Shown: positions 54,187 through 63,302, numbered from the stretch's first letter. The stretch is 64,000 nt of DNA from Desmonostoc geniculatum HA4340-LM1 (GCA_019359545.1 JAHHHB010000002.1:1-64000); one strand, 5' to 3'. A program made the numbers and translations. Notes: a model not told the origin generated them from the sequence alone.

Positions 54187-55082
54187 AATCTAAAATCCTG
54201 CCAGCACCCCTGAAACCTGGTGACTTGCTACGAGTCATTGCTCCTAGCGGTGCTTTACGAGAATTTGAGGCATTTGAGCGCAGTATAGAAATTTGGCGAT
54301 CGCGTGGCTACCAAGTTGAAATCAGCCCTAAGATAGATGACAAATGGGGATATTTAGCAGGCATCGATGAAAACCGCAGCAACCAGCTAGCAGCGGCATG
54401 GCAAGACCCAGATTGTCGCGGTATCCTCTGCGCCAGAGGTGGTTTCGGTAGCACCCGCATCTTAGAAAATTGGCATTGGCAACAAAACTCAGAACTTCCC
54501 AAGTGGTTGATTGGCTTTTCTGACATCACCGCCCTGTTGTGGAGTCTTTATAACGTGGGAATTTCCAGCGTTCATGGCCCTGTGCTGACAACCCTTGTTG
54601 ATGAGCCAGATTGGTCAATCGAGCGATTGTTTAATTGGGTAGAAGGTCGTTCTGTTGCTTCTATTAAAGGTTGTGGTTGGGGTGGTGGAATTGCAACTGG
54701 GATTTTGTTACCAGGAAACTTGACAGTAGCAACTCATCTTTTAAGTACACCAATCCAACCAGATTTTGATGGTGTAATTTTGGCACTGGAGGATGTCACA
54801 GAAGCACCCTACCGCATCGACAGAATGCTTACACAGTGGCGTTTAAGTGGTGTTTTAGCAAAAGTTAGCGGTATTGCTTTGGGTGGTTTTACTCGTTGTG
54901 AAGCCCCGCCAAACGTGCCTAGTTTTAGTGTAGAAGAAGTATTGCGCGATCGCTTTGGTGATTTGGGGATTCCTGTTGTCTCTGATTTGCCTTTTGGTCA
55001 TGATAACCCCAATGCAGCCTTACCAGTGGGCGTAGAAGCAACTTTAGATGCGGATGCAGGAACTTTGGTTATCAATAATTGA
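54183..55082 (+). CDS. LD-carboxypeptidase (peptidase S66)
   Basis: 299 aa. A serine carboxypeptidase of family S66 (LdcA/MccF), which removes the terminal D-Ala from muropeptides during wall recycling, or inactivates microcin-type nucleotides in the MccF branch. Motifs are LKPGDLLRVIAPSGALREFE, CARGGFGSTRILENW, the nucleophile Ser in LIGFSDITALLWSLYN, HGPVLTTL, the Glu in LALEDVTEAPYRIDRML and the His in PFGHDNPNAALPVGVEATLD. Its ATG overlaps the preceding binding-protein stop by 4 nt. The pairing suggests recovery of wall fragments from the periplasm. No signal peptide, as expected for a cytoplasmic enzyme. Confidence 0.92.
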   Translation: MKSKILPAPLKPGDLLRVIAPSGALREFEAFERSIEIWRSRGYQVEISPKIDDKWGYLAGIDENRSNQLAAAWQDPDCRGILCARGGFGSTRILENWHWQQNSELPKWLIGFSDITALLWSLYNVGISSVHGPVLTTLVDEPDWSIERLFNWVEGRSVASIKGCGWGGGIATGILLPGNLTVATHLLSTPIQPDFDGVILALEDVTEAPYRIDRMLTQWRLSGVLAKVSGIALGGFTRCEAPPNVPSFSVEEVLRDRFGDLGIPVVSDLPFGHDNPNAALPVGVEATLDADAGTLVINN

Positions 55083-55155
55083 CTGTAAAAATTTCACCAT
55101 TGCTCATGTTTACATAGACAAAAAACAAAAAGGTATTGTTACAATTAAGTTCAAT

Positions 55156-55899
55156 TTAACTCCATTTATGGTAGCAACGAGCTGTCATCTCGTAAGGGTG
55201 AAAAACTTCTAAGAAGTTGGTCTGAATTGTTTGGAAGAAGGTCTTTACTACTTCTGGGTCATCCATGTGCAAAGGATGCTGTTGATTAATACCTTTAAAG
55301 AAACACCAGTTCAGAATCACTTTGCCCTCAGGTTTGAGAATTTCATGGAACCGTAGCAGCTGCTGACTGGGGTCTGGCAAATGTTCTAAAACGTCAAAAC
55401 AAATAATTGTATCAAAAGTCTCTTCAACGGGTATTTCCTCACAGAAAGTGATTTTATTACTCAACGCTAACTGTTCAGATCGATAACGGGCAAAATCACG
55501 ACTAATAGGATTAATATCGCAGTAAAACACTTGCTCAACTTGAGGGCAAAGGGCAGCAGCAATTGTGTGAGTTCCAATGCCACCACCAAAATCTAATACC
55601 CGACCTTGAGCATGATCTGTAATCAATAGCAGTGTTTTTTCAATATAGTCATACTCTGCTAAATGCCACGATCCTAAATCAAATAAGTAAACCTCTTTTA
55701 CCTTGTCACGATAAAAAGCTGCTGCTTGTTCCCAATCAAAATCCTTATGACCTAACTCAGCCATTTGTTGCTCACCAGCCTTTAACTTTAACTCTAGTGT
55801 TTCGGAATCTAAATCCAAAAATTGCTGTAGATGTTGCTTTAAGTTAAATGAATCTGTCCAATGGCTACTTAAAAAAGATGGAACTGGTATTTTACTCAT
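55156..55899 (-). CDS. Class I SAM-dependent methyltransferase
   Basis: 247 aa. The SAM-binding motif is RVLDFGGGIGTHTIAAALC, followed by YCDINPISRDFARYRSEQL and the acidic loop DTIICFDVLEHLPDPSQQLL, then LRFHEILKPEGKVILNWCFF. The N-terminal 80 residues (DSFNLKQHLQQFLDLDSETL) are a helical lid with substrate-specific features. Its start overlaps the stop of the upstream glycosyltransferase in ATGA, so the two are translationally coupled. A related N-terminal sequence recurs upstream of the glycosyltransferase. A role in modifying a glycosylated lipid or natural product is plausible but not proven. Confidence 0.88.
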   Translation of the reverse strand: MSKIPVPSFLSSHWTDSFNLKQHLQQFLDLDSETLELKLKAGEQQMAELGHKDFDWEQAAAFYRDKVKEVYLFDLGSWHLAEYDYIEKTLLLITDHAQGRVLDFGGGIGTHTIAAALCPQVEQVFYCDINPISRDFARYRSEQLALSNKITFCEEIPVEETFDTIICFDVLEHLPDPSQQLLRFHEILKPEGKVILNWCFFKGINQQHPLHMDDPEVVKTFFQTIQTNFLEVFHPYEMTARCYHKWS

Positions 55900-57227
55900 A
55901 ATTTGTATTTATTTTTATCAAAAATCTTAGTTTGATGAACTGATACAATATCATTAATCACCGGCTTATTTGTTGATATTGCCTGTTCAATAATATCAAC
56001 GGCACGGGGAACTCCTCCTGCTTGGCGAATTGCGGTTTGCAACCTAACAGCATTTTGTTTGTAAGATTCTTGCATCAGTACTTTTTGAATAGCTTGACGC
56101 AACCTACTAATATTTAAACGTGAAGTCGTAATAAGTTGCCCCGCACCAGTCCAAGCAATACGTGCTGCTACGCCTAGTTGGTCGTTAGTAATAGGAATAG
56201 CAACCAAAGGTACACCGTTAGAAAGTGATTCCATTGTCGTATTCATTCCAGCATGGGTAATAGTCAAGCTGGCTTTTTGTAGCAATTCTAGTTGTGGCGC
56301 ATATTTAACAACTAACGAGTTTCCAGGTAGGTTTGGCAGGGCTTCCGGTTCAAGTCCACCACCGAGGGAAATGACCAGTTGAGCGTCTAAATCAATACAA
56401 GCTTCAGCAATCTGGTAAAAAACATGCTGTAGCCGATTTTGTAATGTCCCCATTGAAGCATAAATTAGGGGTTGGCCATTCAACTTCTCAAACGGAAAAT
56501 TTACCGGTTTCCTGGCTGCGGAGTCCGAGTGAGGGCCTGTAAAGTGGAGTATGTCTGTCAATTCACGTCTTGGGTATTCAAACTCTGGGGGTTGTTGACT
56601 AATGATTGCTAATTTGGAAACAGAGTAATAGTCATTGATATTAGAACAGGGAGGCAAATTCCACTGACGGCGATACTGGGAAACTATATCCCGAATAGGT
56701 TTCGAGAACGCATTTAGGACAGCATAACCAGCACGGTTACGTAGCTGTGCCCACCAGTCTGGATTATACTTCCAAGTTGTGAAGTATGGAGGAATAGAGT
56801 CTTCAAAACCGTTTACTAATGCAGAACAGGCTGTAACAAATGGGATGTTGAGAAAGTCTGCTAAAGTGCTGCCTCCAAATATACCTTCATCGAAGACAAG
56901 GGCTTCAATACCAGCTTCTTTGATAACTAATGGTGCATCCTGCAAAAAGAAAGTTGTTGTTTTTACAGATAAATTGGTAGTGTATTGCAAAGCTGCCAAG
57001 CCACTGAGTTCTCCTAGCCGTTCATATAATTTTGCCATTGCTCCCGGAGGATATTCAGAGGCAGATATGGCGCGAAATTCTAAACCAGCAGCTCTGACAT
57101 TAGGTTCGGCATCGGCCATCCCCAAACACGTGACGCGATGACCACGCCTCAGTAGTTCACGTCCTAAAGCGGTCATGGTGTTGAGGTGACCAGTTGCCGC
57201 AGGGCAGATAGCACCGAAATGAGTCAT
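55896..57227 (-). CDS. UDP-glycosyltransferase-like protein (MGT family)
   Basis: 443 aa from the ATG at 57227. A GT-B fold enzyme: N-terminal FGAICPAATGHLNTMTALGR and LGMADAEPNVRAAGLEFRAI, then the mid GSTLADFLNIPFVTACSALV. The C-terminal nucleotide-sugar part carries PLIYASMGTLQNRLQHVFYQ, QLELLQKASLTITHAGMNTT and VPLVAIPITNDQLGVAARIA. It resembles macrolide/zeaxanthin-type glycosyltransferases. The sequence alone does not tell whether the acceptor is a carotenoid, lipid or peptide. The upstream GTG at 57245 is less likely as start. The relic gene upstream ends in the same ATGA overlap. Confidence 0.88.
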   Translation of the reverse strand: MTHFGAICPAATGHLNTMTALGRELLRRGHRVTCLGMADAEPNVRAAGLEFRAISASEYPPGAMAKLYERLGELSGLAALQYTTNLSVKTTTFFLQDAPLVIKEAGIEALVFDEGIFGGSTLADFLNIPFVTACSALVNGFEDSIPPYFTTWKYNPDWWAQLRNRAGYAVLNAFSKPIRDIVSQYRRQWNLPPCSNINDYYSVSKLAIISQQPPEFEYPRRELTDILHFTGPHSDSAARKPVNFPFEKLNGQPLIYASMGTLQNRLQHVFYQIAEACIDLDAQLVISLGGGLEPEALPNLPGNSLVVKYAPQLELLQKASLTITHAGMNTTMESLSNGVPLVAIPITNDQLGVAARIAWTGAGQLITTSRLNISRLRQAIQKVLMQESYKQNAVRLQTAIRQAGGVPRAVDIIEQAISTNKPVINDIVSVHQTKIFDKNKYKL

Positions 57228-57379
57228 ACAATGTATAAGCTCCACACATTATATTTGTCGGCTAACCACGCCACGAGGATTTCTGAATCTAAATGGAAAA
57301 ATTCTTGTAGATGTTGCTTGAAGCTCAATGAATTTTCCAAATAGCCGCCTAAACAAGGCCACCTCAGCAATCTTACCAT
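57224..57379 (-). pseudogene. Relic of a second methyltransferase N-terminus
   Basis: A 51-codon frame not seen in standard ORF lists. Its middle, CLGGYLENSLSFKQHLQEFF then HLDSEIL, aligns without gaps to the methyltransferase at 55156-55899 (FLSSHWTDSFNLKQHLQQFL, DLDSETL). After that the frame diverges (VAWLADKYNVWSLYIV) and stops in a TGA that overlaps the glycosyltransferase ATG, just as the real pair overlaps. It probably represents a former methyltransferase gene whose C-terminal 200 residues were lost, or a partial duplication. Confidence 0.6.
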
Positions 57380-57602
57380 AAGTGCTTTTGTCTAAATTAA
57401 ACCAAACTTGCTGATTATACTATACAAACCATGTTATTCTACTTAAGTTGGTTTACTGGTAATAATTCGATTACCAATTGAGTAAGTAGGCGGCAAAATT
57501 GACGAGTATGTAATCAAAAATCAATTAGACTCGTTCGAGTGAAATTTAAGTACTAAAGCACTAAAGAGAAAATTTTTAGTCATTAATTTTTATTGATCTT
57601 TA
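57380..57602. other. Divergent promoter region
   Basis: A 223-bp AT-rich spacer between the glycosyltransferase relic and the EF-hand gene. No gene or clear terminator was seen. Confidence 0.4.
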
Positions 57603-57662
57603 GTGAAAGTTGAAGTTTTTAATTTTTTAGCTTTACTGATACACAAACAGGAGAATCAAATC

Positions 57663-58190
57663 ATGGTTAGCGATTTTAAAAAACGGAAGCTGGCAAACCT
57701 ATTCAAAACATACGATAGAGACAATAGCCAATTTTTAGAAGCAAAAGACTTTACGGAAGGTGCAGTACTCTATGCCCAACGATTAGGGATAGAACCTGAA
57801 TCAGAACAAGGTAAAAAATTGCTGGAGATAGAACTAAGAGTTTGGAATAACATCAAGAGATTTGATAGAAATGGCGATGATAAAGTCAAACTTGACGAAT
57901 ATGCTGAAGGTTATGAAGCTATAATTAATGAAGGTAAATTACAGGGAATTGTGCAAGGATTTGTTGCGATTATTTTTTCAGTCTTAGATAAAGATGGCGA
58001 TGGAAGATTATCTCAGGAAGAGTTTGCTTTACTGTTAGTTACTGATGAAGATTCGGAAATATTTCAAAAGTTCGATACTGAGGGTAAGGGTTATCTGAGT
58101 AAGGACGAAATTTTGCATCATCTGACGGTGTTTTACACCAGTGAAGATCCCTCGGAACCTGGTAATTCATTTTTTGGTACTGTGGAATAG
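57663..58190 (+). CDS. Four-EF-hand calcium-binding protein
   Basis: 175 aa from the ATG at 57663, which follows CAGGAG by 9 nt; an earlier in-frame start at 57603 is not preceded by such a site. Four EF-hand loops are visible: DRDNSQFLEAKD, DRNGDDKVKLDE, DKDGDGRLSQEE and DTEGKGYLSKDE. The order and spacing resemble sarcoplasmic calcium-binding protein or calerythrin-type proteins, with loops 2 and 3 the most canonical. The first loop has Phe and Leu at positions 7 and 8 and may bind more weakly. It is cytosolic, with no signal peptide. It could buffer or sense Ca during stress or differentiation; that is an inference. Confidence 0.9.
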   Translation: MVSDFKKRKLANLFKTYDRDNSQFLEAKDFTEGAVLYAQRLGIEPESEQGKKLLEIELRVWNNIKRFDRNGDDKVKLDEYAEGYEAIINEGKLQGIVQGFVAIIFSVLDKDGDGRLSQEEFALLLVTDEDSEIFQKFDTEGKGYLSKDEILHHLTVFYTSEDPSEPGNSFFGTVE

Positions 58191-58463
58191 CCCGTGGTAG
58201 CTGATAGCTTTCATTTCAATCATAAGACTAGCCCTTTCAAGGTGACCAACGAAGATACGTTGTTTCAGTGGTATAGGACTACTATTTGATTTTTGAACAG
58301 ATACGTAGGGGAGCCAGCGCTGTGCGGGGGTTCCAAGAGTTGAGGCGACTGGCATCGAATCAAAGACCGGACTCCATGACCGAAGCGAAAGACGAATGAC
58401 GGCATCAAGTTGATCGGGGTCGTATGGTTCAATTCGCATCTCAGTAGAGCAAGTTAAAATCAA
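58167..58463 (-). pseudogene. GNAT acetyltransferase N-terminal fragment
   Basis: From the second Met (58439) the product reads RIEPYDPDQLDAVIRLSLRS then WSPVFDSM, the normal start of a GNAT family acetyltransferase. After that it is unrelated (PVASTLGTPAQRWLPYVS) and the acetyl-CoA loop is missing. The frame ends inside the opposite-strand EF-hand gene. It is a truncated relic. Confidence 0.65.
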
Positions 58464-58528
58464 GGGCTACTACAATACCATAAAATAATTTTGCCAGAGA
58501 TTTAGTGTAAGAATTATGACGATAAAAA

Positions 58529-59269
58529 TCAGCGCGCAATTTCACTTTGGCGAGGTGAATTTCTTTTCAAAGTACACAAGCCAATTGCTGGTATAGCCCC
58601 CAGAATGATTGCTGTAAATCCTTGTCCACTCCAATACAAGATAAAATTACGGTTTGCCTCTGGAATGAAATTTTGCACAAGAAAAAGCAACCAAACCAAA
58701 ATAGTAATTAATAAGAAAGAGATTGAAGGTAAAAAATTCCACCACCAAGCGCTTGCTGTATATCTTCTTAATACCAGCCATTGGCAAATCCCTAGCCAAA
58801 TACCAGAAATAATATAAGCGATCGCTCCTAGAAATCCCAAAATAAAAGTCTGTTCAGGAGATAAAGTTTCATTTAACGATGAGGCAAAGGATGAAATGTA
58901 GTTAATCCAAGCTGTAGAAACACCGTTGGCAATTAACCAACCAACACTAGTAGCAAATATCCATTGCCAACCAGATAAATATTGGTAAAGAACAAGGCTC
59001 TGGTCTGCGGCGAAAATCAGTGCAAATACAATGTTACTCAGACCTCTGACCACAATACTCCAGATTGGCGGCTCTAGCGATAGGTTTTGGAGAATAAATT
59101 TCTCTAAAGCGATACTGGCAACGCCACCGACAACCCATCCGATCAGCGTCATTAAGGTAAACTGAAAAAAGAACTTCTGTCGCTGCGATCGCGGAATCAA
59201 AAACTTTCCTGGGTTAGGCTCATTATTAGCAGATGCAAGGCGATCGGGACTGTTGGAGTCAGATTGCAT
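58529..59269 (-). CDS. Polytopic membrane protein of unknown function
   Basis: 246 aa. A polar N-terminal tail (SDSNSPDRLASANNEPNPGK) and a basic segment (RSQRQKFFFQ) lead to about six helices: FTLMTLIGWVVGGVASIALE, SIVVRGLSNIVFALIFAAD, WQWIFATSVGWLIANGVSTA, ILGFLGAIAYIISGIWLGI, SISFLLITILVWLLFLVQNF and GFTAIILGAIPAIGLCTL. No catalytic motif was seen. The protein is of a type common in cyanobacteria, where small membrane proteins of unknown role abound. The gene diverges from hemE with about 300 bp of repeats between them. Confidence 0.7.
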   Translation of the reverse strand: MQSDSNSPDRLASANNEPNPGKFLIPRSQRQKFFFQFTLMTLIGWVVGGVASIALEKFILQNLSLEPPIWSIVVRGLSNIVFALIFAADQSLVLYQYLSGWQWIFATSVGWLIANGVSTAWINYISSFASSLNETLSPEQTFILGFLGAIAYIISGIWLGICQWLVLRRYTASAWWWNFLPSISFLLITILVWLLFLVQNFIPEANRNFILYWSGQGFTAIILGAIPAIGLCTLKRNSPRQSEIAR

Positions 59270-59570
59270 AGGAAGTTAGGGGAGTAGGGAGTGGGGAGTG
59301 GGGAGATGGGGAGGCAGGGAGCAGGGAGCAGGGAGCAATGGGAAAGAGGTAATTTTTCATTCTCCCCCTTGCCCTCTGCCTCTTCCCAATGCCCCATGCC
59401 CAATTCCCAATTCCCAATTCCCAATTCAATATTGATTATTGTTTTATCCTATTTCCCACTCCCCAGTCCCCAGTCCCCACTCCCCAGTCCCCTCGAATTC
59501 TGAAAAAGCGTAATCCCAGAATGATAAGCTAAACAGTGGCATAAAAAAGTGACTTAGGATGAAGTGATAA
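59270..59570. repeat. Repeat-rich spacer upstream of hemE
   Basis: It contains gggagtgggg and gggagcagggagcag tandems and their complements (caattcccaattcccaattc, ccccagtccccagtcccc). No gene is supported; open frames on both strands are repeat by-products. The hemE promoter is probably within 59,500-59,565. Confidence 0.6.
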
Positions 59571-60632
59571 ATGGGTGTTTCGTTGACAACTCCTCATCTG
59601 TTACGGGCTGCTCGTGGTGAAGTAGTAGATCGTCCCCCTGTATGGATGATGCGACAAGCGGGACGATATATGAAAGCATATCGAGACTTAAGAGATAAGT
59701 ATCCTTCGTTTCGCGATCGCTCCGAAATTCCAGAAGTGGCAATTGAAGTTTCCCTGCAACCCTGGAAAGCTTTCGGGCCAGATGGCGTAATTTTATTTTC
59801 TGATATTGTCACCCCATTACCTGGTTTGGGCATTGACATGGATATTGCCGAAGGTAAAGGGCCAATTATTCATTCGCCTCTCCGCACTCAAGAACAAATT
59901 GATAACCTGCATCCCCTAGAACCAGAAACAGCTCTACCTTTTATCAAAACAATTTTGCAGGCATTGCGGTCTGAAGTAGGCGATAAATCCACGGTGTTGG
60001 GCTTTGTGGGTGCGCCGTGGACATTAGCGGCTTATGCGGTGGAAGGAAAAGGTTCTAAAACCTATTCCATCATCAAAAACATGGCATTTTCCGATCCGAC
60101 GATATTGCATCAATTGTTAACAAAATTAGCAGATGCGATCGCCATCTATGCCCGTTATCAAATTGACTCCGGTGCCCAAGTTGTGCAAATGTTCGATTCT
60201 TGGGCGGGTCAATTGAGTCCCCAAGATTATGACACCTTTGCTCTGCCTTATCAACAGAGAGTTTTCCAGCAAATCAAACAAACCCACCCCGATACACCGT
60301 TGATTTTGTTAGTTAGCGGTAGTGCAGGTGTGTTGGAAAGAATGGGCAAATCCGGTGCAGATATCGTTACTGTAGACTGGGCAGTGGATATGGCAGATGC
60401 ACGGGCAAGATTGGGTAAACAAATCAAAGTGCAAGGAAATCTTGATCCAGGCGTGTTATTTGGCTCTAAAGAATTTATCCGCGATCGCATTTATGATACC
60501 GTTCGCAAAGCCGGCAATTGGGGTCACATTCTCAATCTCGGTCACGGTGTTTTACCAGAAACTCCAGAAGAAAATGTCGCTTTCTTCTTTGAAACTGCAA
60601 AGCAACTGAATCTGGCAGGAGTTAAGGGGTAG
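59571..60632 (+). CDS. hemE: Uroporphyrinogen decarboxylase
   Basis: A 353-aa TIM-barrel enzyme that removes four acetate carboxyls from uroporphyrinogen III to give coproporphyrinogen III, feeding heme and chlorophyll synthesis. The N-terminal signature [20 protein letters not shown] binds substrate; the catalytic Asp lies in [35 protein letters not shown] and [20 protein letters not shown] follow, and [20 protein letters not shown] is the late conserved motif. The length fits the family. The product joins the same tetrapyrrole pathway as ChlH, encoded 36 kb upstream, though the genes are not linked. Confidence 0.97.
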   Translation: MGVSLTTPHLLRAARGEVVDRPPVWMMRQAGRYMKAYRDLRDKYPSFRDRSEIPEVAIEVSLQPWKAFGPDGVILFSDIVTPLPGLGIDMDIAEGKGPIIHSPLRTQEQIDNLHPLEPETALPFIKTILQALRSEVGDKSTVLGFVGAPWTLAAYAVEGKGSKTYSIIKNMAFSDPTILHQLLTKLADAIAIYARYQIDSGAQVVQMFDSWAGQLSPQDYDTFALPYQQRVFQQIKQTHPDTPLILLVSGSAGVLERMGKSGADIVTVDWAVDMADARARLGKQIKVQGNLDPGVLFGSKEFIRDRIYDTVRKAGNWGHILNLGHGVLPETPEENVAFFFETAKQLNLAGVKG

Positions 60633-60644
60633 GAGTGATTCCAT

Positions 60645-60713
60645 TTTGGATTTTAGATTTTAGATTTTGGATTTTTTCTGCAATCCAAAATCCAAAATTC
60701 AAAATCTAAAATT
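60645..60713. repeat. AT-rich inverted repeat between hemE and the epimerase gene
   Basis: ttggattttagattttagat at the left and aaaatccaaaattcaaaatc at the right form a long imperfect AT-rich stem. It may serve as a terminator, although the T-run after it is not clear. Confidence 0.55.
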
Positions 60714-60788
60714 TAGAAAGCTGATTTGGAACTTTCAACTTTATTCTTAACTCTTAATTCCTAACTCCTAACTTTTTATAAATTATTT

Positions 60789-61727
60789 ATGAGCCAGAAA
60801 CGGATTCTAGTGACTGGTGCAAGTGGTTGTGTAGGTCATTATGTAACAGAAGCCTTAATTCAAGAAACAGATTACGAACTATTTTTGCTAGTTAGAAACC
60901 CCACTAAACTGCAAATTGATATTAACGCACGTTTAGGGATAAATGTTTTGCAAGGCGATATGCAAAATATTAGTCAATTTGGCGATTTGTTATCAACAAT
61001 TGATACAGCAGTACTCACTGCCACAGCTTGGGGTGGTGAGCAGACATTTGATATTAATGTTAACAAAACTATCGAGTTGATGAAGCTGCTAGATCCAAAT
61101 AAATGCCAACAGGTAATTTATTTTTCCACAGCTAGCGTTTTGAATCAACACAATCAACCATTAAAAGAAGCAGGGGAAATTGGTACAGATTACATTCGTT
61201 CTAAATATGAGTGTTTACATCAAAAAGAAAAATTAGAAATAGCACCCAAAATTACCACAGTTTTTCCAACTATAGTTTTGGGCGGTGATACTAATAAACC
61301 CTATTCTGCTGTTTCATCTGGTATTAGAGAAGTTACGAAATATATTAACTTGATTCGCTTTCTTGATGCAGATGGTAGTTTTCATTTTATCCACGGGCGA
61401 GACATTGCCACTGTCGTGCGATATTTAATTGAACATCCTCCTGAAAACAATCAACCACGTCAATTTGTTTTAGGGCAATCAAAGTTAACTGCTAATCAAG
61501 CAGTGGAAGAAGTTTGTGCTTATTTTGGCAAAAAGATTTACTTTCGCATTCCTGTATCTATAGCTTTAGCAAATTTGATTATTGTTTTGTTCCGCATTCG
61601 CATGGCTGCTTGGGATAGGTTCTGCATGAATTATCGGCATTTCATTTATGAAAATGCGATTAATCCTAGCAGTTTTGGCTTGTCAAATTACTGTGCAACT
61701 ATGAGTGATGTTTTGAAAATAAGTTGA
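60789..61727 (+). CDS. NAD-dependent epimerase/dehydratase family protein
   Basis: 312 aa. An extended short-chain dehydrogenase: the Rossmann motif GxxGxxG is in ILVTGASGCVGHYVTEAL, then LQGDMQNISQFGDLLSTIDT, and YFSTASVLNQHNQPLKEAGE with the Ser. The YxxxK pair is Tyr and Lys in DYIRSKYECLHQKE. After that PTIVLGGDTNKPYSAVSSGI and FHFIHGRDIATVVRYLIEHP complete the fold. Substrate specificity is not clear: this type modifies sugar nucleotides, but some members act on other substrates. The gene follows hemE without an obvious promoter gap and could be in the same unit. Confidence 0.87.
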   Translation: MSQKRILVTGASGCVGHYVTEALIQETDYELFLLVRNPTKLQIDINARLGINVLQGDMQNISQFGDLLSTIDTAVLTATAWGGEQTFDINVNKTIELMKLLDPNKCQQVIYFSTASVLNQHNQPLKEAGEIGTDYIRSKYECLHQKEKLEIAPKITTVFPTIVLGGDTNKPYSAVSSGIREVTKYINLIRFLDADGSFHFIHGRDIATVVRYLIEHPPENNQPRQFVLGQSKLTANQAVEEVCAYFGKKIYFRIPVSIALANLIIVLFRIRMAAWDRFCMNYRHFIYENAINPSSFGLSNYCATMSDVLKIS

Positions 61728-61740
61728 GGCTAGGATAACA

Positions 61741-61839
61741 ATGGTACAAATACCAAGTAAAATATTGACCCTAGAAGAATTTATTTTACTACCGGAACCT
61801 CAGCCAAGCTTAATAATTAGATCAAAGCTATGTTATTAA
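61741..61839 (+). pseudogene. Uma2 family N-terminal fragment
   Basis: A 32-codon frame, VQIPSKILTLEEFILLPEPQ then PSLIIRSKLCY, matches the start of Uma2 (DUF820) proteins, where LTLEEFL.LPE is typical. It ends at a TAA after the first helix. The C-terminal part of such a gene is present at 14508-15071, but the two are far apart and not necessarily from one gene. Confidence 0.55.
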
Positions 61840-62258
61840 ATTTCATACTTATATTAATCGTTGCAATAGGAACTTGTTGAGTCTTATTGTACCCAATTTG
61901 GAAAATTCAACGAACAGATTTTTATCTGTTTTATGCTACAGTGATGAGTTTTAAATTGTGCTATTTACTTAAATTTAATTATTCAAATCAATACCTTCGC
62001 CAAATCGAAAAATGGCGTTCGCGTAGCGTCTCGCAGAAAAGGTATTGTCAAATATAACTTATTTTTTTGATTGATATATTCTTACTAAATTAATTCATTA
62101 AATCAAATATTAATAACCTCAAGCTGCGCTTAACAATAAAATTTAAATGCAACTTAATTTTATATTTATCTATCGTTAAACTTATTTTAACCATAAAAAA
62201 TGTAGCTTAATTAAAGCTGTGATTACAGCAGAAAAATATTCCTTTCATCAGAGGTAAT
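61840..62258. other. AT-rich region upstream of pstS
   Basis: No gene was seen in these 419 bp. The proximal 100 bp carry Pho-box-like octamers (see the separate entry). The middle includes an interspersed repeat fragment (cgttcgcgtagcgtctcgca). Confidence 0.5.
62164..62193 (+). promoter_or_regulatory. Candidate Pho box upstream of pstS
   Basis: Octamers attttatct-like, gttaaact (62175-62182) and tttaacca (62186-62193) recur with 3-nt spacing, as in cyanobacterial Pho boxes (consensus PyTTAAPyPyT/A direct repeats). The last one fits fully and the others weakly. It lies 66 nt before the pstS ATG. SphR (PhoB-like) binding under phosphate shortage would fit the downstream gene. Confidence 0.45.
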
Positions 62259-63302
62259 ATGATTTTTTCGACCACCATCTTGAATCGTGTCGTTGCTACT
62301 TCAGTGGTGACAACTTCTGTTGCACTTAGTCCAATGTTTGGCGCGATCGCACAAGCTCAAACCATCAACGGTGCAGGAGCAACTTTTCCGGCTCCACTTT
62401 ACGAACGCTATGCTCGTGAAGTTAAGAAGAAACATCCAGACTTGAGAATTAACTACCAAGGAATTGGTAGTAGTGGCGGTATTCGTCAAGTAGTTGCTGG
62501 AACCGTTGACTTTGGTGGTAGTGATGCTGCAATGAAAGATGATGAAATCGCTAAAGTCAAGAACGGTGTAATCTTAGTACCCACAGCAGGTGGTGCAGTT
62601 TCCGTAGTTTATAACCTTCCAGGCGTTAATAATCTTAAATTGTCCCGCAGTACACTACCAGCAATTTTTGCAGGTCAAATTACCAATTGGAACGATGCAA
62701 AAATTAAAGCTGATAATCCCGGTGTCAATCTACCAAATCAACCAATTAAATTTGTTGTTCGCGCCGATGGTAGCGGTACAACTTTTATTTTTACTAACCA
62801 CTTGAGTACAATCAGCAGTTATTTTAAAGGCAGAGTTGGAGCCAATACTGCACCAAAATGGAATCTACCAAATGTCCTCAAAGGTAAAGGTAATCCCGGT
62901 GTAGCTGCTTTAGTAGCTCGTACTCCTGGTTCTATTGGTTATGTTGAATATGCCTTCGCTCTGCAAAATAAACTCAAATCAGCAGAGATCCAAAATAAGA
63001 GAGGAGAATTTGTTGCTCCTTCTTTGCAATCTGCAAACGCAGCTTTGGCTAGTGTGAATTTCCCAAATAACTACCGCGTTTTTGTGGGAGATCCAGCACA
63101 AGGTTATCCCATTGTTGGTCTGACTTGGATGATGGTTTACAAACAGTATGCTAATGCTGCAAAATCTGATGCAATCAAGAAATGGATAAATTGGGTACTT
63201 CAAGACGGTCAACAATATAATGATGACCTCAACTACACTAGGATTCCATCTGATGTGGCAAATCGTGTACTTCAGACAGTGAATAGCTCTGTTAAGCCTT
63301 AA
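62259..63302 (+). CDS. pstS: Phosphate ABC transporter substrate-binding protein
   Basis: 347 aa. The periplasmic phosphate-binding protein of the high-affinity Pst system. The signal peptide ends near APMFGAIAQAQT-type sequence, and the phosphate site includes TINGAGATFPAPLYERYARE, YQGIGSSGGIRQVVAGTVDF, GGSDAAMKDDEIAKV and VRADGSGTTFIFTNHLSTIS. The C-terminal lobe follows with APKWNLPNVLKGKGNPGVAA and GYPIVGLTWMMVYKQYANA. It starts with ATG after AGAGGTAAT, and pstC follows 348 bp downstream on the same strand. Induction by low phosphate is expected; the upstream Pho-box-like site supports it. Confidence 0.95.
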   Translation: MIFSTTILNRVVATSVVTTSVALSPMFGAIAQAQTINGAGATFPAPLYERYAREVKKKHPDLRINYQGIGSSGGIRQVVAGTVDFGGSDAAMKDDEIAKVKNGVILVPTAGGAVSVVYNLPGVNNLKLSRSTLPAIFAGQITNWNDAKIKADNPGVNLPNQPIKFVVRADGSGTTFIFTNHLSTISSYFKGRVGANTAPKWNLPNVLKGKGNPGVAALVARTPGSIGYVEYAFALQNKLKSAEIQNKRGEFVAPSLQSANAALASVNFPNNYRVFVGDPAQGYPIVGLTWMMVYKQYANAAKSDAIKKWINWVLQDGQQYNDDLNYTRIPSDVANRVLQTVNSSVKP

